This document shows, piece after piece, positions 39,410 to 46,155 of a stretch of DNA of 47,804 nucleotides. The position numbers were made by a program, and so were the translations under genes. The stretch is from an uncultured Collinsella sp. (GTDB lineage Bacteria; Actinomycetota; Coriobacteriia; Coriobacteriales; Coriobacteriaceae): contig UQLD01000019.1 in the NCBI GenBank assembly GCA_900541855.1, positions 1 to 47,804 on the forward strand. The letters run 5' to 3'. Below the pieces are notes generated by a model. It had not been told where the DNA came from. It did no database searches and worked only from the letters and a program-made list of their open reading frames with translations. Within the stretch, counting starts at the first letter, position 1. The number at the start of each line of letters is the position of its first letter.

Positions 39410-40011
39410 CACTCAACCTCCTCGTAGTCGCGGCACTCGTCGCACTCGTCCTCGCAATACAGCAGGTTCTCCATGAGCCACGCCACGGCCCACTTCGCCA
39501 GGCGCCAGAACCCTTCCTTGCGGTCAGGCGCCTCTGCGTCGTAGGCGCGCTCGAACTCGAGGTGGCAGTAGCCGTAGTCGACGTGAATGTCGCTGCCGCA
39601 GAAGTGCCTGCAGTTCCCGCACATCCTGGGCTCGCAGGCCCCACCGAAGCTGCGCTCGATGGCGGCGTCCGTCACCCCCATCGGGTAGCCGCCGACCCTC
39701 GAGTCACTCATCGCAGTCCGCCCCCCTACGCTCTCGTCGAGCAGGTCGATGGCATCCCCGACGGTCGCCTCGATGCTCGTCAGCTGGCGGCGCAGGTTCT
39801 GCACGAGGTTCGCGCCGGTGACCTCCGCCCTTCCCGCCTCGTAGGCGCGCTCGATCATGTCGGTCACCGCGACCTGCATCGCCGTGTCGTTGTAGCCGCG
39901 CCTGACGCGGTACTTCCCCAGATAGGCGTGCGCCCTGTCCTGCGGCCTGCACTCGCGGTCGAAATGAAACACCTCGACCGCGTCGGCCTTGATCTGCTCC
40001 AAAGTCTCCAT
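39409..40011 (-). CDS. Hypothetical phage protein with Cys-rich C terminus
   Basis: A 200-residue protein beginning METLEQIKADAVEVF. Helical N-terminal half; the second half has CGNCRHFCGSD and YGYCHLEF, then LYCEDECDECRDYEEVE, so at least one zinc site is likely. The start at 40011 is part of a TGATG overlap. No family is recognised. Confidence 0.6.
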   Translation of the reverse strand: METLEQIKADAVEVFHFDRECRPQDRAHAYLGKYRVRRGYNDTAMQVAVTDMIERAYEAGRAEVTGANLVQNLRRQLTSIEATVGDAIDLLDESVGGRTAMSDSRVGGYPMGVTDAAIERSFGGACEPRMCGNCRHFCGSDIHVDYGYCHLEFERAYDAEAPDRKEGFWRLAKWAVAWLMENLLYCEDECDECRDYEEVE

Positions 40012-40313
40012 CACAGACGTCCTCTCTCCCAATTCCTCGCATTGCAGCGCCCGATGGCCGCGTCCACGTCCTCCTGCGTGAACCCCTCGGCATCGAGCAG
40101 GTTGACGACCGCCTGGACCACGTCCATGCACTCGTCGATAAGGTCCTGGCGGTACGCCCGGCGCGCCGTCATGATCTGGCTGTGGCGCACGCCGTCGTGT
40201 AGCTGCCACGCACCGAACACCTCGGCCGCCTCCTCGAGCGGTTTGAGCGCCTGCGCCTTGGGTGCATCCGGCTTGTCGAACGCGCCGAACGCGAGCCTGT
40301 AACCGTCCTGCAT
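40011..40313 (-). CDS. MazG-like nucleotide pyrophosphohydrolase domain protein
   Basis: A 100-residue helical protein. LKPLEEAAEVFGAW and LIDECMDVVQAVVNLL give the EExxE ... ExxD metal-binding pattern of MazG-like all-alpha NTP pyrophosphohydrolases. Phage versions adjust nucleotide or ppGpp pools. The ATG at 40313 has GGGAGG upstream and forms a TGATG overlap with the zinc-ribbon gene. Confidence 0.7.
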   Translation of the reverse strand: MQDGYRLAFGAFDKPDAPKAQALKPLEEAAEVFGAWQLHDGVRHSQIMTARRAYRQDLIDECMDVVQAVVNLLDAEGFTQEDVDAAIGRCNARNWERGRL

Positions 40314-40546
40314 CAGACGCACCTCCCTTCCGCCAGCGCAGAGCGCATGGCGTTGATCTCGCGGCCCGACTCACTCCTCGTTCCGAGGTACACGTCCACG
40401 GGCCGCTTGCTCGCGTCCCTTCGCGCCACGTTCTCGCACCACCCGCAGCAGTACCTCTGGTTCCTGTACGCCGTGCGGAACCGCCTGCCGCACTGCCTGC
40501 ACTCGAGCACGTAGCCCCCGCGCCTGTCCCGCAACTCAGCCCTCAT
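40313..40546 (-). CDS. Small zinc-ribbon protein
   Basis: A 77-residue protein with ECRQCGRRFRTAYRNQRYCC and GWCENVARRD: CxxC ... CCxxC, a zinc ribbon of the type found in many small phage proteins. The ATG has GGGAGG. It may bind nucleic acid. It overlaps the upstream Cys-rich gene by 11 bases. Confidence 0.65.
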   Translation of the reverse strand: MRAELRDRRGGYVLECRQCGRRFRTAYRNQRYCCGWCENVARRDASKRPVDVYLGTRSESGREINAMRSALAEGRCV

Positions 40547-40778
40547 GTCGCGCCTCCCAGTAGTTGCACCTCGCGAGCCCCTGTGTGGCGTGCACGAAGT
40601 CGGGGCAGCGCATGCACGTGTACCGCTTGCGGCCCTCGCCGGATGCCGTCATGACCGCCTCGCTCACGGCGCAGAACCTGCACGTCTCGCAGCGGGCGCT
40701 GCGCGGCCCGTCGTCGTAGATGCTCGCGGACCCCTTCGGTCTGCCCATGTTCTCGCTCCTCTCGGCGACCAAGCTCAT
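40536..40778 (-). CDS. Small Cys-rich protein
   Basis: An 80-residue protein with RCETCRFCAVS and YTCMRCPDFV and a final CNYWEARHEG; five to six cysteines suggest zinc binding. The ATG overlaps the previous stop as ATGA and has AGGAGG. No family is recognised. Confidence 0.6.
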   Translation of the reverse strand: MSLVAERSENMGRPKGSASIYDDGPRSARCETCRFCAVSEAVMTASGEGRKRYTCMRCPDFVHATQGLARCNYWEARHEG

Positions 40779-41647
40779 GACGCCCTCCTCTCGCATGCGG
40801 CCCTCGCATCCAGCAGACGCCGCGCGTCCTGGTACGCCTTGAGCGCCACCGGGTCGGCGGTCGTCCCCCTCGGGGCCTTCACCTTCGCCGGGTCGATGCC
40901 CGGATATTCCTCGCGCCACCTGCGCTCGAGCTCCGCCCTCGTCTGCTCGGGCGTCCTCGTCGGCTTGAACGTGGCGGCCTCGACCTCCGAGGCGGTGGGC
41001 TTGCCCCTCGCCCGGTCGTCGGCGTCGATGCGCTTCTGGCGCCTGGACCAGTCGAGCGCAAGGGCGCCCCAGTTGCTCACCGGCTGGCCGTTGCCCTTGA
41101 CCCAGCCCTGAGACTCGAAGTGGGCCCAGAAGGCGTCCGGGTCGCCGCTCAGGCAGTTGGCGCCGAAGTAACCGCGGGCCTCATCGAGGGTCGGCGGCTC
41201 GAACTCGGGCGGCGCGGCGGGGGCATCGCCCCCATCACAGGACAGCTCAGCACAATCCAGTTCAGGACAGGACAGGACAGGACAGGTTAGGTTAGGGTTT
41301 TCACTTTCGGAAACCTGCGTTTCGGGTTTGTCGGAAACTGGTTTCCCGTTTGAAAAACCTAGGTTTTCACTTTCGGAAACCTGCGTTTCGGGTTTGTCGG
41401 AAACTGGTTTCTTGCGCGGGCGACCGCCCTTGCCGCCCCTGCCGCGCGCGTCCTTGGAGTTGTCGATGGCGTTCTTCATCGCCTTGAAAACGCGGCGGAG
41501 GTGCTTCGGAAGGTCGGCCTCGACGCCGTGCAGCCCGTACATCATGATCGCGTCGGCGAGCATCGCGCGGTCGCGCAGGTCCTCGGGGTCGCTCGCGTCG
41601 AAGTCGTCGTAGACCTCGGCGAAGCTGTCGAACACGGTGAAGGCCAT
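40775..41647 (-). CDS. DUF6291-like replication-region protein with repeat-rich linker
   Basis: A 290-residue protein starting MAFTVFDSF. The N-terminal about 70 residues (DRAMLADAIMMYGLHGVEAD ... VFKAMKNAIDNS ... GRPRK) match the style of DUF6291 found in phage replication regions. A linker with a duplicated 16-residue unit KPVSDKPETQVSESEN and Cys-rich text follows. The C-terminal part (from about EARGYFGANCLSGDPDAFW) resembles the C-terminal domain of DnaD/replisome-organiser-type proteins (FESQGWVKGNGQPVSNWGAL). It may load the host helicase; this is an inference. The start overlaps the previous gene as TGATG. Confidence 0.7.
   Translation of the reverse strand: MAFTVFDSFAEVYDDFDASDPEDLRDRAMLADAIMMYGLHGVEADLPKHLRRVFKAMKNAIDNSKDARGRGGKGGRPRKKPVSDKPETQVSESENLGFSNGKPVSDKPETQVSESENPNLTCPVLSCPELDCAELSCDGGDAPAAPPEFEPPTLDEARGYFGANCLSGDPDAFWAHFESQGWVKGNGQPVSNWGALALDWSRRQKRIDADDRARGKPTASEVEAATFKPTRTPEQTRAELERRWREEYPGIDPAKVKAPRGTTADPVALKAYQDARRLLDARAACERRAS
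41265..41294. repeat. Pentanucleotide microsatellite in coding sequence
   Basis: Four tandem GGACA units (41265-41284) followed by two GGTTA units (41285-41294). It is inside the linker of the DUF6291-like gene. A change by one unit would shift the frame. Confidence 0.85.
41296..41411. repeat. 50-bp direct repeat, period 66
   Basis: 41296-41345 and 41362-41411 are identical. They encode the two KPVSDKPETQVSESEN units of the DUF6291-like protein. Recombination between them would delete 66 bases in frame. Confidence 0.9.
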
Positions 41648-41757
41648 CAGAACCACCCCCATAGAAGCGAAGAGAAGAACAGGAAACCCGCGGAGAAGGA
41701 GGCGGCGAACAGGGCCGCCTCCCAGTGGTCGCGGATGATGTCGGGTACGTGCCTCAT
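41647..41757 (-). CDS. Small membrane protein
   Basis: A 36-residue ORF, MRHVPDIIRDHWEAALFAAS then FSAGFLFFSSLLWGWF, with one transmembrane helix covering the C-terminal half. Both its start (with SSB) and stop (with the DUF6291-like gene) are TGATG overlaps. No function can be assigned. Confidence 0.6.
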   Translation of the reverse strand: MRHVPDIIRDHWEAALFAASFSAGFLFFSSLLWGWF

Positions 41758-42233
41758 CAGAACGGCACGTCCTCGTCGTAGAACTCGGACTGCGGGACCG
41801 CGGCGTAGGCCTGCTGGGCGCTCCACTGCGGCGCGGCCTGCGCCTGTGGCTGCACGGGCACCGTGTCCGCGAGGCTCTGCTGCGGCTGGGCCTGCGTCTG
41901 CCCCTCGCGGCGCACCATGACCTCGATCTCGTCGACGATAACCTCGAGCTTCGAGCGCTTCTGGCCGTCGCGCTCCCAGGAGCTGTAGCGCAGCTTGCCC
42001 TCGATCGCGACCTTCATGCCCTTGGCGAGGAATCGCCCCACGGCCTCGGCGCGGTTGCCGAACATGGTGCAGTCGACGAAGTTGGGGTAGTCCTCCCACT
42101 CGCCCGTCTGCGCGTTGCGTCGACGGTCGTTCACGGCGACGCCAAAGGACAGGACCTGCGTCCCGCCCGCTGTGGCGCGCAGCTCCGGGTCGCGGGTGAG
42201 GTTACCGGTGATGTTCACTCGATTGATGCTCAC
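41757..42233 (-). CDS. ssb: Single-stranded DNA-binding protein
   Basis: A 158-residue SSB. The OB fold covers about residues 1-105 (SINRVNITGNLTRDPELR, FGVAVNDRR, FLAKGMKVAIEGKLRYSSWE). A Gln/Ala/Pro-rich linker follows and the tip DEDVPF is the classic protein-interaction tail. The GTG at 42233 is the start, overlapping the mIHF stop as GTGA; the frame upstream is antisense-like. It coats ssDNA during phage replication and Bet-mediated annealing. Confidence 0.95.
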   Translation of the reverse strand: MSINRVNITGNLTRDPELRATAGGTQVLSFGVAVNDRRRNAQTGEWEDYPNFVDCTMFGNRAEAVGRFLAKGMKVAIEGKLRYSSWERDGQKRSKLEVIVDEIEVMVRREGQTQAQPQQSLADTVPVQPQAQAAPQWSAQQAYAAVPQSEFYDEDVPF

Positions 42234-42571
42234 TGCCCGTCCTCCTTCGCGGTCATGCAGCCCTTGATGGCTTCGACGAGGCGCGGCCCCTGCATGTAGC
42301 CCAGGCCGCTCACGCGGCGGCCGTCGCGGATGTGGCACGCCTCGACGATCTTCTGCGCCGTGACCGGGCCGATGCCCGGGAAGGAGCGGGCGAACTCCTC
42401 GACCTTTAGCTTTGCCGCGATGGGCGCCTCGATGGCGACCTCGGGCGGGATGTTGCCCGCCTTGCAGGCGGCCTTGAACGCGGCGCGCTCGCGGCGCGTG
42501 TGGACGGCCTTCGCCATCGCCTCCTTGCGCTGCTCAGGCGTTCGGAGCGGCGGTAGGTTTTTCTCCTCCAT
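42230..42571 (-). CDS. Actinobacterial-type integration host factor (mIHF) homologue
   Basis: A 113-residue protein. An Arg/Lys-rich helical N terminus (PEQRKEAMAKAVHTRRERAA) is followed by KVEEFARSFPGIGPVTAQKI and RRVSGLG, the hallmark of mIHF: a helix-hairpin-helix-like (S13-like/H2TH) DNA-binding domain. mIHF bends DNA and is needed for integrase action in mycobacteriophage L5. The gene lies between DUF1351 and ssb in the recombination module, so it may serve phage recombination or integration. Host copies are normally near gmk, so this is a phage-borne version. Confidence 0.85.
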   Translation of the reverse strand: MEEKNLPPLRTPEQRKEAMAKAVHTRRERAAFKAACKAGNIPPEVAIEAPIAAKLKVEEFARSFPGIGPVTAQKIVEACHIRDGRRVSGLGYMQGPRLVEAIKGCMTAKEDGQ

Positions 42572-42574
42572 GTC

Positions 42575-43567
42575 CTACATCCTCTCTACGTGTCCGTGGA
42601 TGCCGTTCTCGACCATGACGGTCCTCACGCGGCGCAACTCGTCTGCCGTGGCGCACTCGATGACCACGCGGTAGCCCCTCTGCGGCGCTGGAGCCGCATC
42701 CTCGGCCGCATCCGGCTCGGGGCGCGACGGGACCACCCGCACGCACCTCGGCACGCCCAAGGGCGGCTCAGGTTCCTCGGCGGGCACCGGCTCGGGCTCG
42801 GGCGGCAGCGGCGCGGGTTCCGGCTCGGGCTCGGGCTCCGGTGCGGGCGCCGTCGCCTGCTCGTAGGTCGACACGAGCGCGGCGGCCTTGGCGACCTCCT
42901 CGCGGTGCGCGGCGACAGCCGCCGCCACCTCGCCCGAGTCCATCGGCAGCGTCCTCGTCCACCACGCCACGGCCCACGCCTTCTCGTCCTCGTCCGCGTA
43001 GTCCAGCCCGTTGACGAACTTGAACTGGTGCAGGAGCTCGCCCACGCGGCGCTCGATGATGTTCTTGGCCTTGACCTCGCCGAAGCTCGCGTTGAGCCAC
43101 CTGTCGTCGGCGATGCGCTCGTAGGGCACCAGCGGCCCCATCTCGCCCGCGAGGTCGTAGTAGTGGCCACTGAGCGCGGCGAGGCGACGGGCCCTGCACT
43201 CGCCGTCGTAGCGGTCGATCTCAGCCTTGTACTCATCGGAGAGCCTGTCGATGGGCGCCGTGATCTCGCCGATGGTCTTGTCGAACGTCTTGAGCAGGTC
43301 GCTGTACTTCTTCTTCGCGGCCTTGCGCTGCGCCTCGATGGGCTTCTTCACGTCGTTGACCGCCGCGCGGTACTTCTTCGCCGCCTTGAAGTCCTCGTCC
43401 TTCTCGATGCGCTTGACGTCCATGTAGTCCGCCAGCTTCTCGTCCACGCTCTTCTTGAGCTTCGCCAGCTTGTCCTCGAGCGTGTCGTCGATGGCGAGCG
43501 ACGCCACCAGCGTGTCGAAGTCCTCCTCGAGCGGCACGGCCTCGACCGCCAAAACCTCGTCTGCCAT
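42575..43567 (-). CDS. DUF1351 protein, recombination partner
   Basis: A 330-residue protein. The N-terminal 230 residues are helical and charged (VDEKLADYMDVKRIEKDEDF, DVKKPIEAQRKAAKKKYSDL, FDKTIGEITAPIDRL), matching DUF1351, which is nearly always next to phage RecT/Bet genes. A Pro/Glu-rich stretch (about 240-275) links to a short C-terminal segment (YRVVIECATADELRRVRTVM). The start forms a TAATG overlap with bet. Confidence 0.85.
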   Translation of the reverse strand: MADEVLAVEAVPLEEDFDTLVASLAIDDTLEDKLAKLKKSVDEKLADYMDVKRIEKDEDFKAAKKYRAAVNDVKKPIEAQRKAAKKKYSDLLKTFDKTIGEITAPIDRLSDEYKAEIDRYDGECRARRLAALSGHYYDLAGEMGPLVPYERIADDRWLNASFGEVKAKNIIERRVGELLHQFKFVNGLDYADEDEKAWAVAWWTRTLPMDSGEVAAAVAAHREEVAKAAALVSTYEQATAPAPEPEPEPEPAPLPPEPEPVPAEEPEPPLGVPRCVRVVPSRPEPDAAEDAAPAPQRGYRVVIECATADELRRVRTVMVENGIHGHVERM

Positions 43568-44469
43568 TAAAAGCCTCCCAGAAGGTCGTCGTCGGTCGCG
43601 TACTCGGCGGGCGCGGGCTCATAGACGGGCGCGGGCTCCGGCTCGGGGGCGGCTGGCTCGGGCTGCGCCTTGCGGGCCGCGATCTCCTCCTCCATCCACG
43701 AGGCCGCGCGGCGCGCCTGCATGAGCGTCATGTCGTGCATGGAGCCCGACGTGCAGCCCACGGCGGCGCAGATGGCCGCCATGGCCCCGGCGCTGTCGAG
43801 CCCAGTCGCCGCCATGAACGGTTTGAACAGGTCGCGCACGGGCTGCAGCGGGTCGGCCACGGGCTCGACGCTCTCGGCCTTGACGGTCTGAGCGCCGACG
43901 CCCATGTCGCGCTCGACCTTCTGGTCCATCTCCTCGCCCGTGTACATCCCGCCGAACTCGTCGGGGTAGGCAAGGCGCCACGCGCCGGCCTTTGCGCACT
44001 TCTCGATCATGACGCCCGGCATCTTCGCCCAGTTGCTCTTGCCGGTGCTGTAGTCGGTGAGAGCCAGCTCGACGTATGCGGGCTTCTTGCCGTCGGTGAA
44101 CGCGACCTCTGCCCAGCCGCCGATGAGCTGCTCCCCGATCATCTTGTAGACGGCGGAGCCCTTCTTCTTGACGACCTCGCCGTCGCGGAGCACCACGACG
44201 CCGCTCTCGATGCCGCCGTAGTTGGGCTGCCTGTTCGCGCGGCGGTTGAACACCTGGTAGGAAGTGATGATGCTCGCCGGGGCGCTGCCGTACTTGACCA
44301 GGTACACCTCCTTGGTGAACGGGTTCAGGTGCTGGCGGTTGCAAAGCTCCACGCAAAGCGCCAGCTCGCTGTCGGTGGCGTTCGGGCACAGACGCTCGCG
44401 GATGTCCTGCGAGGTGAACTTGACGGGCATGCCCGCATCGTCCTTGAACTCGATGATCTCGTTACTCAT
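43567..44469 (-). CDS. bet: Bet/RecT-family single-strand annealing protein
   Basis: A 300-residue protein with the Bet signature: LCVELCNRQHLNPFTKEVYL, SIITSYQVFNRRANRQPNY, GGIESGVVVL and KAGAWRLAYPDEFGGMYTGE. It anneals complementary ssDNA in phage recombination, working with SSB and an exonuclease. No exonuclease gene is visible in the window; DUF1351 may take part instead, or the exonuclease lies outside. The C-terminal 30 residues are Pro/Glu-rich. Confidence 0.93.
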   Translation of the reverse strand: MSNEIIEFKDDAGMPVKFTSQDIRERLCPNATDSELALCVELCNRQHLNPFTKEVYLVKYGSAPASIITSYQVFNRRANRQPNYGGIESGVVVLRDGEVVKKKGSAVYKMIGEQLIGGWAEVAFTDGKKPAYVELALTDYSTGKSNWAKMPGVMIEKCAKAGAWRLAYPDEFGGMYTGEEMDQKVERDMGVGAQTVKAESVEPVADPLQPVRDLFKPFMAATGLDSAGAMAAICAAVGCTSGSMHDMTLMQARRAASWMEEEIAARKAQPEPAAPEPEPAPVYEPAPAEYATDDDLLGGF

Positions 44470-44809
44470 TGAAGGTCACCTCTCCTTCATTGACCTCGAC
44501 CTTCTCGATGTCCACGCCCGCCAGCTCGGCGAACACGCCGCGCGGCCCGTCCAGCTTGTAGATGCGCTCCATACGGCCAGCGCTGTCGACAATGCGGTCG
44601 TAGATCTCGAGGTCCTGCGCATCGGCTCCCAACAGCTTCGGACCGAACAGAAGCCCGTAGGCGATGCCGCGCAGGCACGCGGGCTTAAGGCCCCTTTTCC
44701 CTATCTCAGCGCCCTTCTCGTCCGCGACGAGGATTAAGTTCGTGGCAAACCCGTCAAGCACCTCGAACGCATCGCCATCGACTTGGACTTTTATGTGCAT
44801 GTACTCCAT
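44462..44809 (-). CDS. Hypothetical phage protein
   Basis: A 115-residue protein, MEYMHIKVQVDGDAFEVLDG and then a helical segment; C-terminal VDIEKVEVNEGEVTFNE. It overlaps bet by 8 bases and has GGAG before the ATG. No family is recognised; it belongs to the recombination operon by position. Confidence 0.65.
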   Translation of the reverse strand: MEYMHIKVQVDGDAFEVLDGFATNLILVADEKGAEIGKRGLKPACLRGIAYGLLFGPKLLGADAQDLEIYDRIVDSAGRMERIYKLDGPRGVFAELAGVDIEKVEVNEGEVTFNE

Positions 44810-44825
44810 TGCTTAATCTCCGTTT

Positions 44826-45284
44826 CTACTTTTTCTCTTCGGCTGGGTCTGCCCAGCCGCGATATACCTGTATGTCCATGTGCGGCTCGATGCCGCGCCG
44901 ACGGGGCCACTTGACCACGTGGACCTCGGCCACCTGGCTGTCGTCGCCCCAGACCGCCCCATTCATCCCGTCCATCACGAGCTTGGCGATGTTGTCCGCG
45001 TCCGGCTTGAACGTGTTCGGTTCCGACGTGACGCGCTTCGGCCTCGACACGGGCAGCGGCTCGTACACGTCGATGCGCACCGCGACGGGCACCCTGAACG
45101 GGAACAGCAGCCCCTTGAGCTCCGGGTACGCCTCCCGCATGGCCCCGAGCGCCGCGTCGCGGATGGCGGCCTCGTTGCGGATGGTCTCGTTTGGCGTGTA
45201 CATCCGGGCGTGCCTGCGGTCGAGCCTGTGGCGCTGCTTGCCCGCCACGAACGGGACGGTGAACGCGAATCGCCTGCCGATCAC
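44826..45284 (-). CDS. rusA: RusA-type Holliday junction resolvase
   Basis: A 152-residue protein with GTG start at 45284. The sequence FTVPFVAGKQRHR at the start and the acidic active-site motifs PDADNIAKLVMDGMNG and WGDDSQV match RusA (the catalytic aspartates lie in these). It resolves branched DNA during phage replication and packaging. The start overlaps the stop of a 46-residue membrane protein as GTGA. The long open frame upstream is Arg-rich and not coding. Confidence 0.92.
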   Translation of the reverse strand: MIGRRFAFTVPFVAGKQRHRLDRRHARMYTPNETIRNEAAIRDAALGAMREAYPELKGLLFPFRVPVAVRIDVYEPLPVSRPKRVTSEPNTFKPDADNIAKLVMDGMNGAVWGDDSQVAEVHVVKWPRRRGIEPHMDIQVYRGWADPAEEKK

Positions 45285-45421
45285 AGTACCGACCCCATCC
45301 CGAGCACGACGCGGATGCCGTCCGCCGCGAGCAGCATCGCCCGCAGGACGTACGGCATGAGCGCGTACACCGCGAACAGGAGCGCAACGAACCCCGCGCA
45401 CCTAAGCAGCCTCGATGCCAT
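45281..45421 (-). CDS. Small membrane protein upstream of rusA
   Basis: A 46-residue ORF, MASRLLRCAGFVALLFAVYA then LMPYVLRAML and LGMGSVL. There are two short hydrophobic helices. An excellent GAGGAGGG site precedes the ATG, and the stop overlaps the rusA start. It overlaps the HTH gene by 20 bases. No function is assigned. Confidence 0.6.
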   Translation of the reverse strand: MASRLLRCAGFVALLFAVYALMPYVLRAMLLAADGIRVVLGMGSVL

Positions 45422-45650
45422 GCGTTCCCTCCTCGATCCACTGCTCCACCCATTCCGGGCGCACCATGCGCCCCACCTTGCGCCCCTCGGGCAGCTGCGA
45501 GCGCAGGCGGCCCGCCTTGCACTCGCAGCGCAGCGTGTCGTATGGCACCCCCGTCACCCTCGACGCCTCGCGCAGCGTGTACATCAGCTTGTGGCGGATG
45601 CCTAGCTCGTCGGCCATCTGCTGGAACGTTTTGGCTCTGCTAGAATCCAT
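45402..45650 (-). CDS. Small HTH (excisionase/MerR-type) DNA-binding protein
   Basis: An 82-residue protein. After a short N terminus, MYTLREASRVTGVPYDTLRC (HTH) and EGRKVGRMVRPEWVEQWIEE (wing/helix) fit the helix_turn_helix_17/excisionase-like pattern. Such proteins act as excisionases or small repressors. A strong AAAGGAGG site precedes the ATG. Its position at the start of the recombination operon agrees with a control role. Confidence 0.75.
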   Translation of the reverse strand: MDSSRAKTFQQMADELGIRHKLMYTLREASRVTGVPYDTLRCECKAGRLRSQLPEGRKVGRMVRPEWVEQWIEEGTHGIEAA

Positions 45651-46155
45651 GAGTGACCTCCTTTCAGGTCAGGGAGCCGTCCCCGCTTTCCACACTGGGC
45701 GGCTCCTTTTTTGTCTTTCCGGGGCCTCGCCCCCGGCACGGCACCGGTAGGGAACGTCCCCGCGGATGGTTATTGGAGAGCCGCGGGGCAACGGTGCCGC
45801 CCCGGGGATGGGGCCCGCGGGCTGCCTGAGCGGCAATACCCGCGTTGACGCGTTACACACGCGTTAGGCTTCGGGGCATGATTTGGAGACAGCCGACATA
45901 CCGACCGAAGCACGTCCGACCAGCGGGCCCCCTACTCGTGCGGCTCGTCGACTGGGTCGAGCGGCACCCTCGCATCAGCGCCGCGATCGTCCTCGCCGGG
46001 TTCATCAACGACGCCTGCGACCTGCTTGGGCGCGTCGTTGATCTCGCGATGTTTCTCATGAAGCTCGCGGGTGTGCTCTAGTACGAACGCGACCGCGAGA
46101 ACGTCGAGGAAGACCCGGACGGCCGCATGGATAAGGTTCAACATCTCCACCGCCC
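45651..46155. other. GC-rich structured region with no certain gene
   Basis: It holds (a) ggagccg/cggctcc arms (about 45675-45705) followed by TTTTTT on plus, (b) several GC-rich stems (for example gccggggg ... ccccggc side), and (c) TAACGCGT repeated on the minus strand at about 45851-45868, possibly a repressor operator. Competing small ORFs overlap (plus 45878-46081 and minus 45932-46150). Confidence 0.5.
45878..46081 (+). CDS. Possible plus-strand small membrane protein
   Basis: A 67-residue ORF (MIWRQPTYRPKHVRPAG, then VERHPRISAAIVLAGFI and LAMFLMKLAGVL). GC at third codon positions (about 85% over the last 41 codons) is higher than at first positions, as in real genes of this DNA. Against it: no clear ribosome site and the opposite strand to all neighbours. 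The antisense alternative, minus 46150-45932, starts MEMLNLIHAAVRVFLDVLAV and has a ribosome site too near its ATG. At most one of the two is likely to be real. Confidence 0.35.
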   Translation: MIWRQPTYRPKHVRPAGPLLVRLVDWVERHPRISAAIVLAGFINDACDLLGRVVDLAMFLMKLAGVL

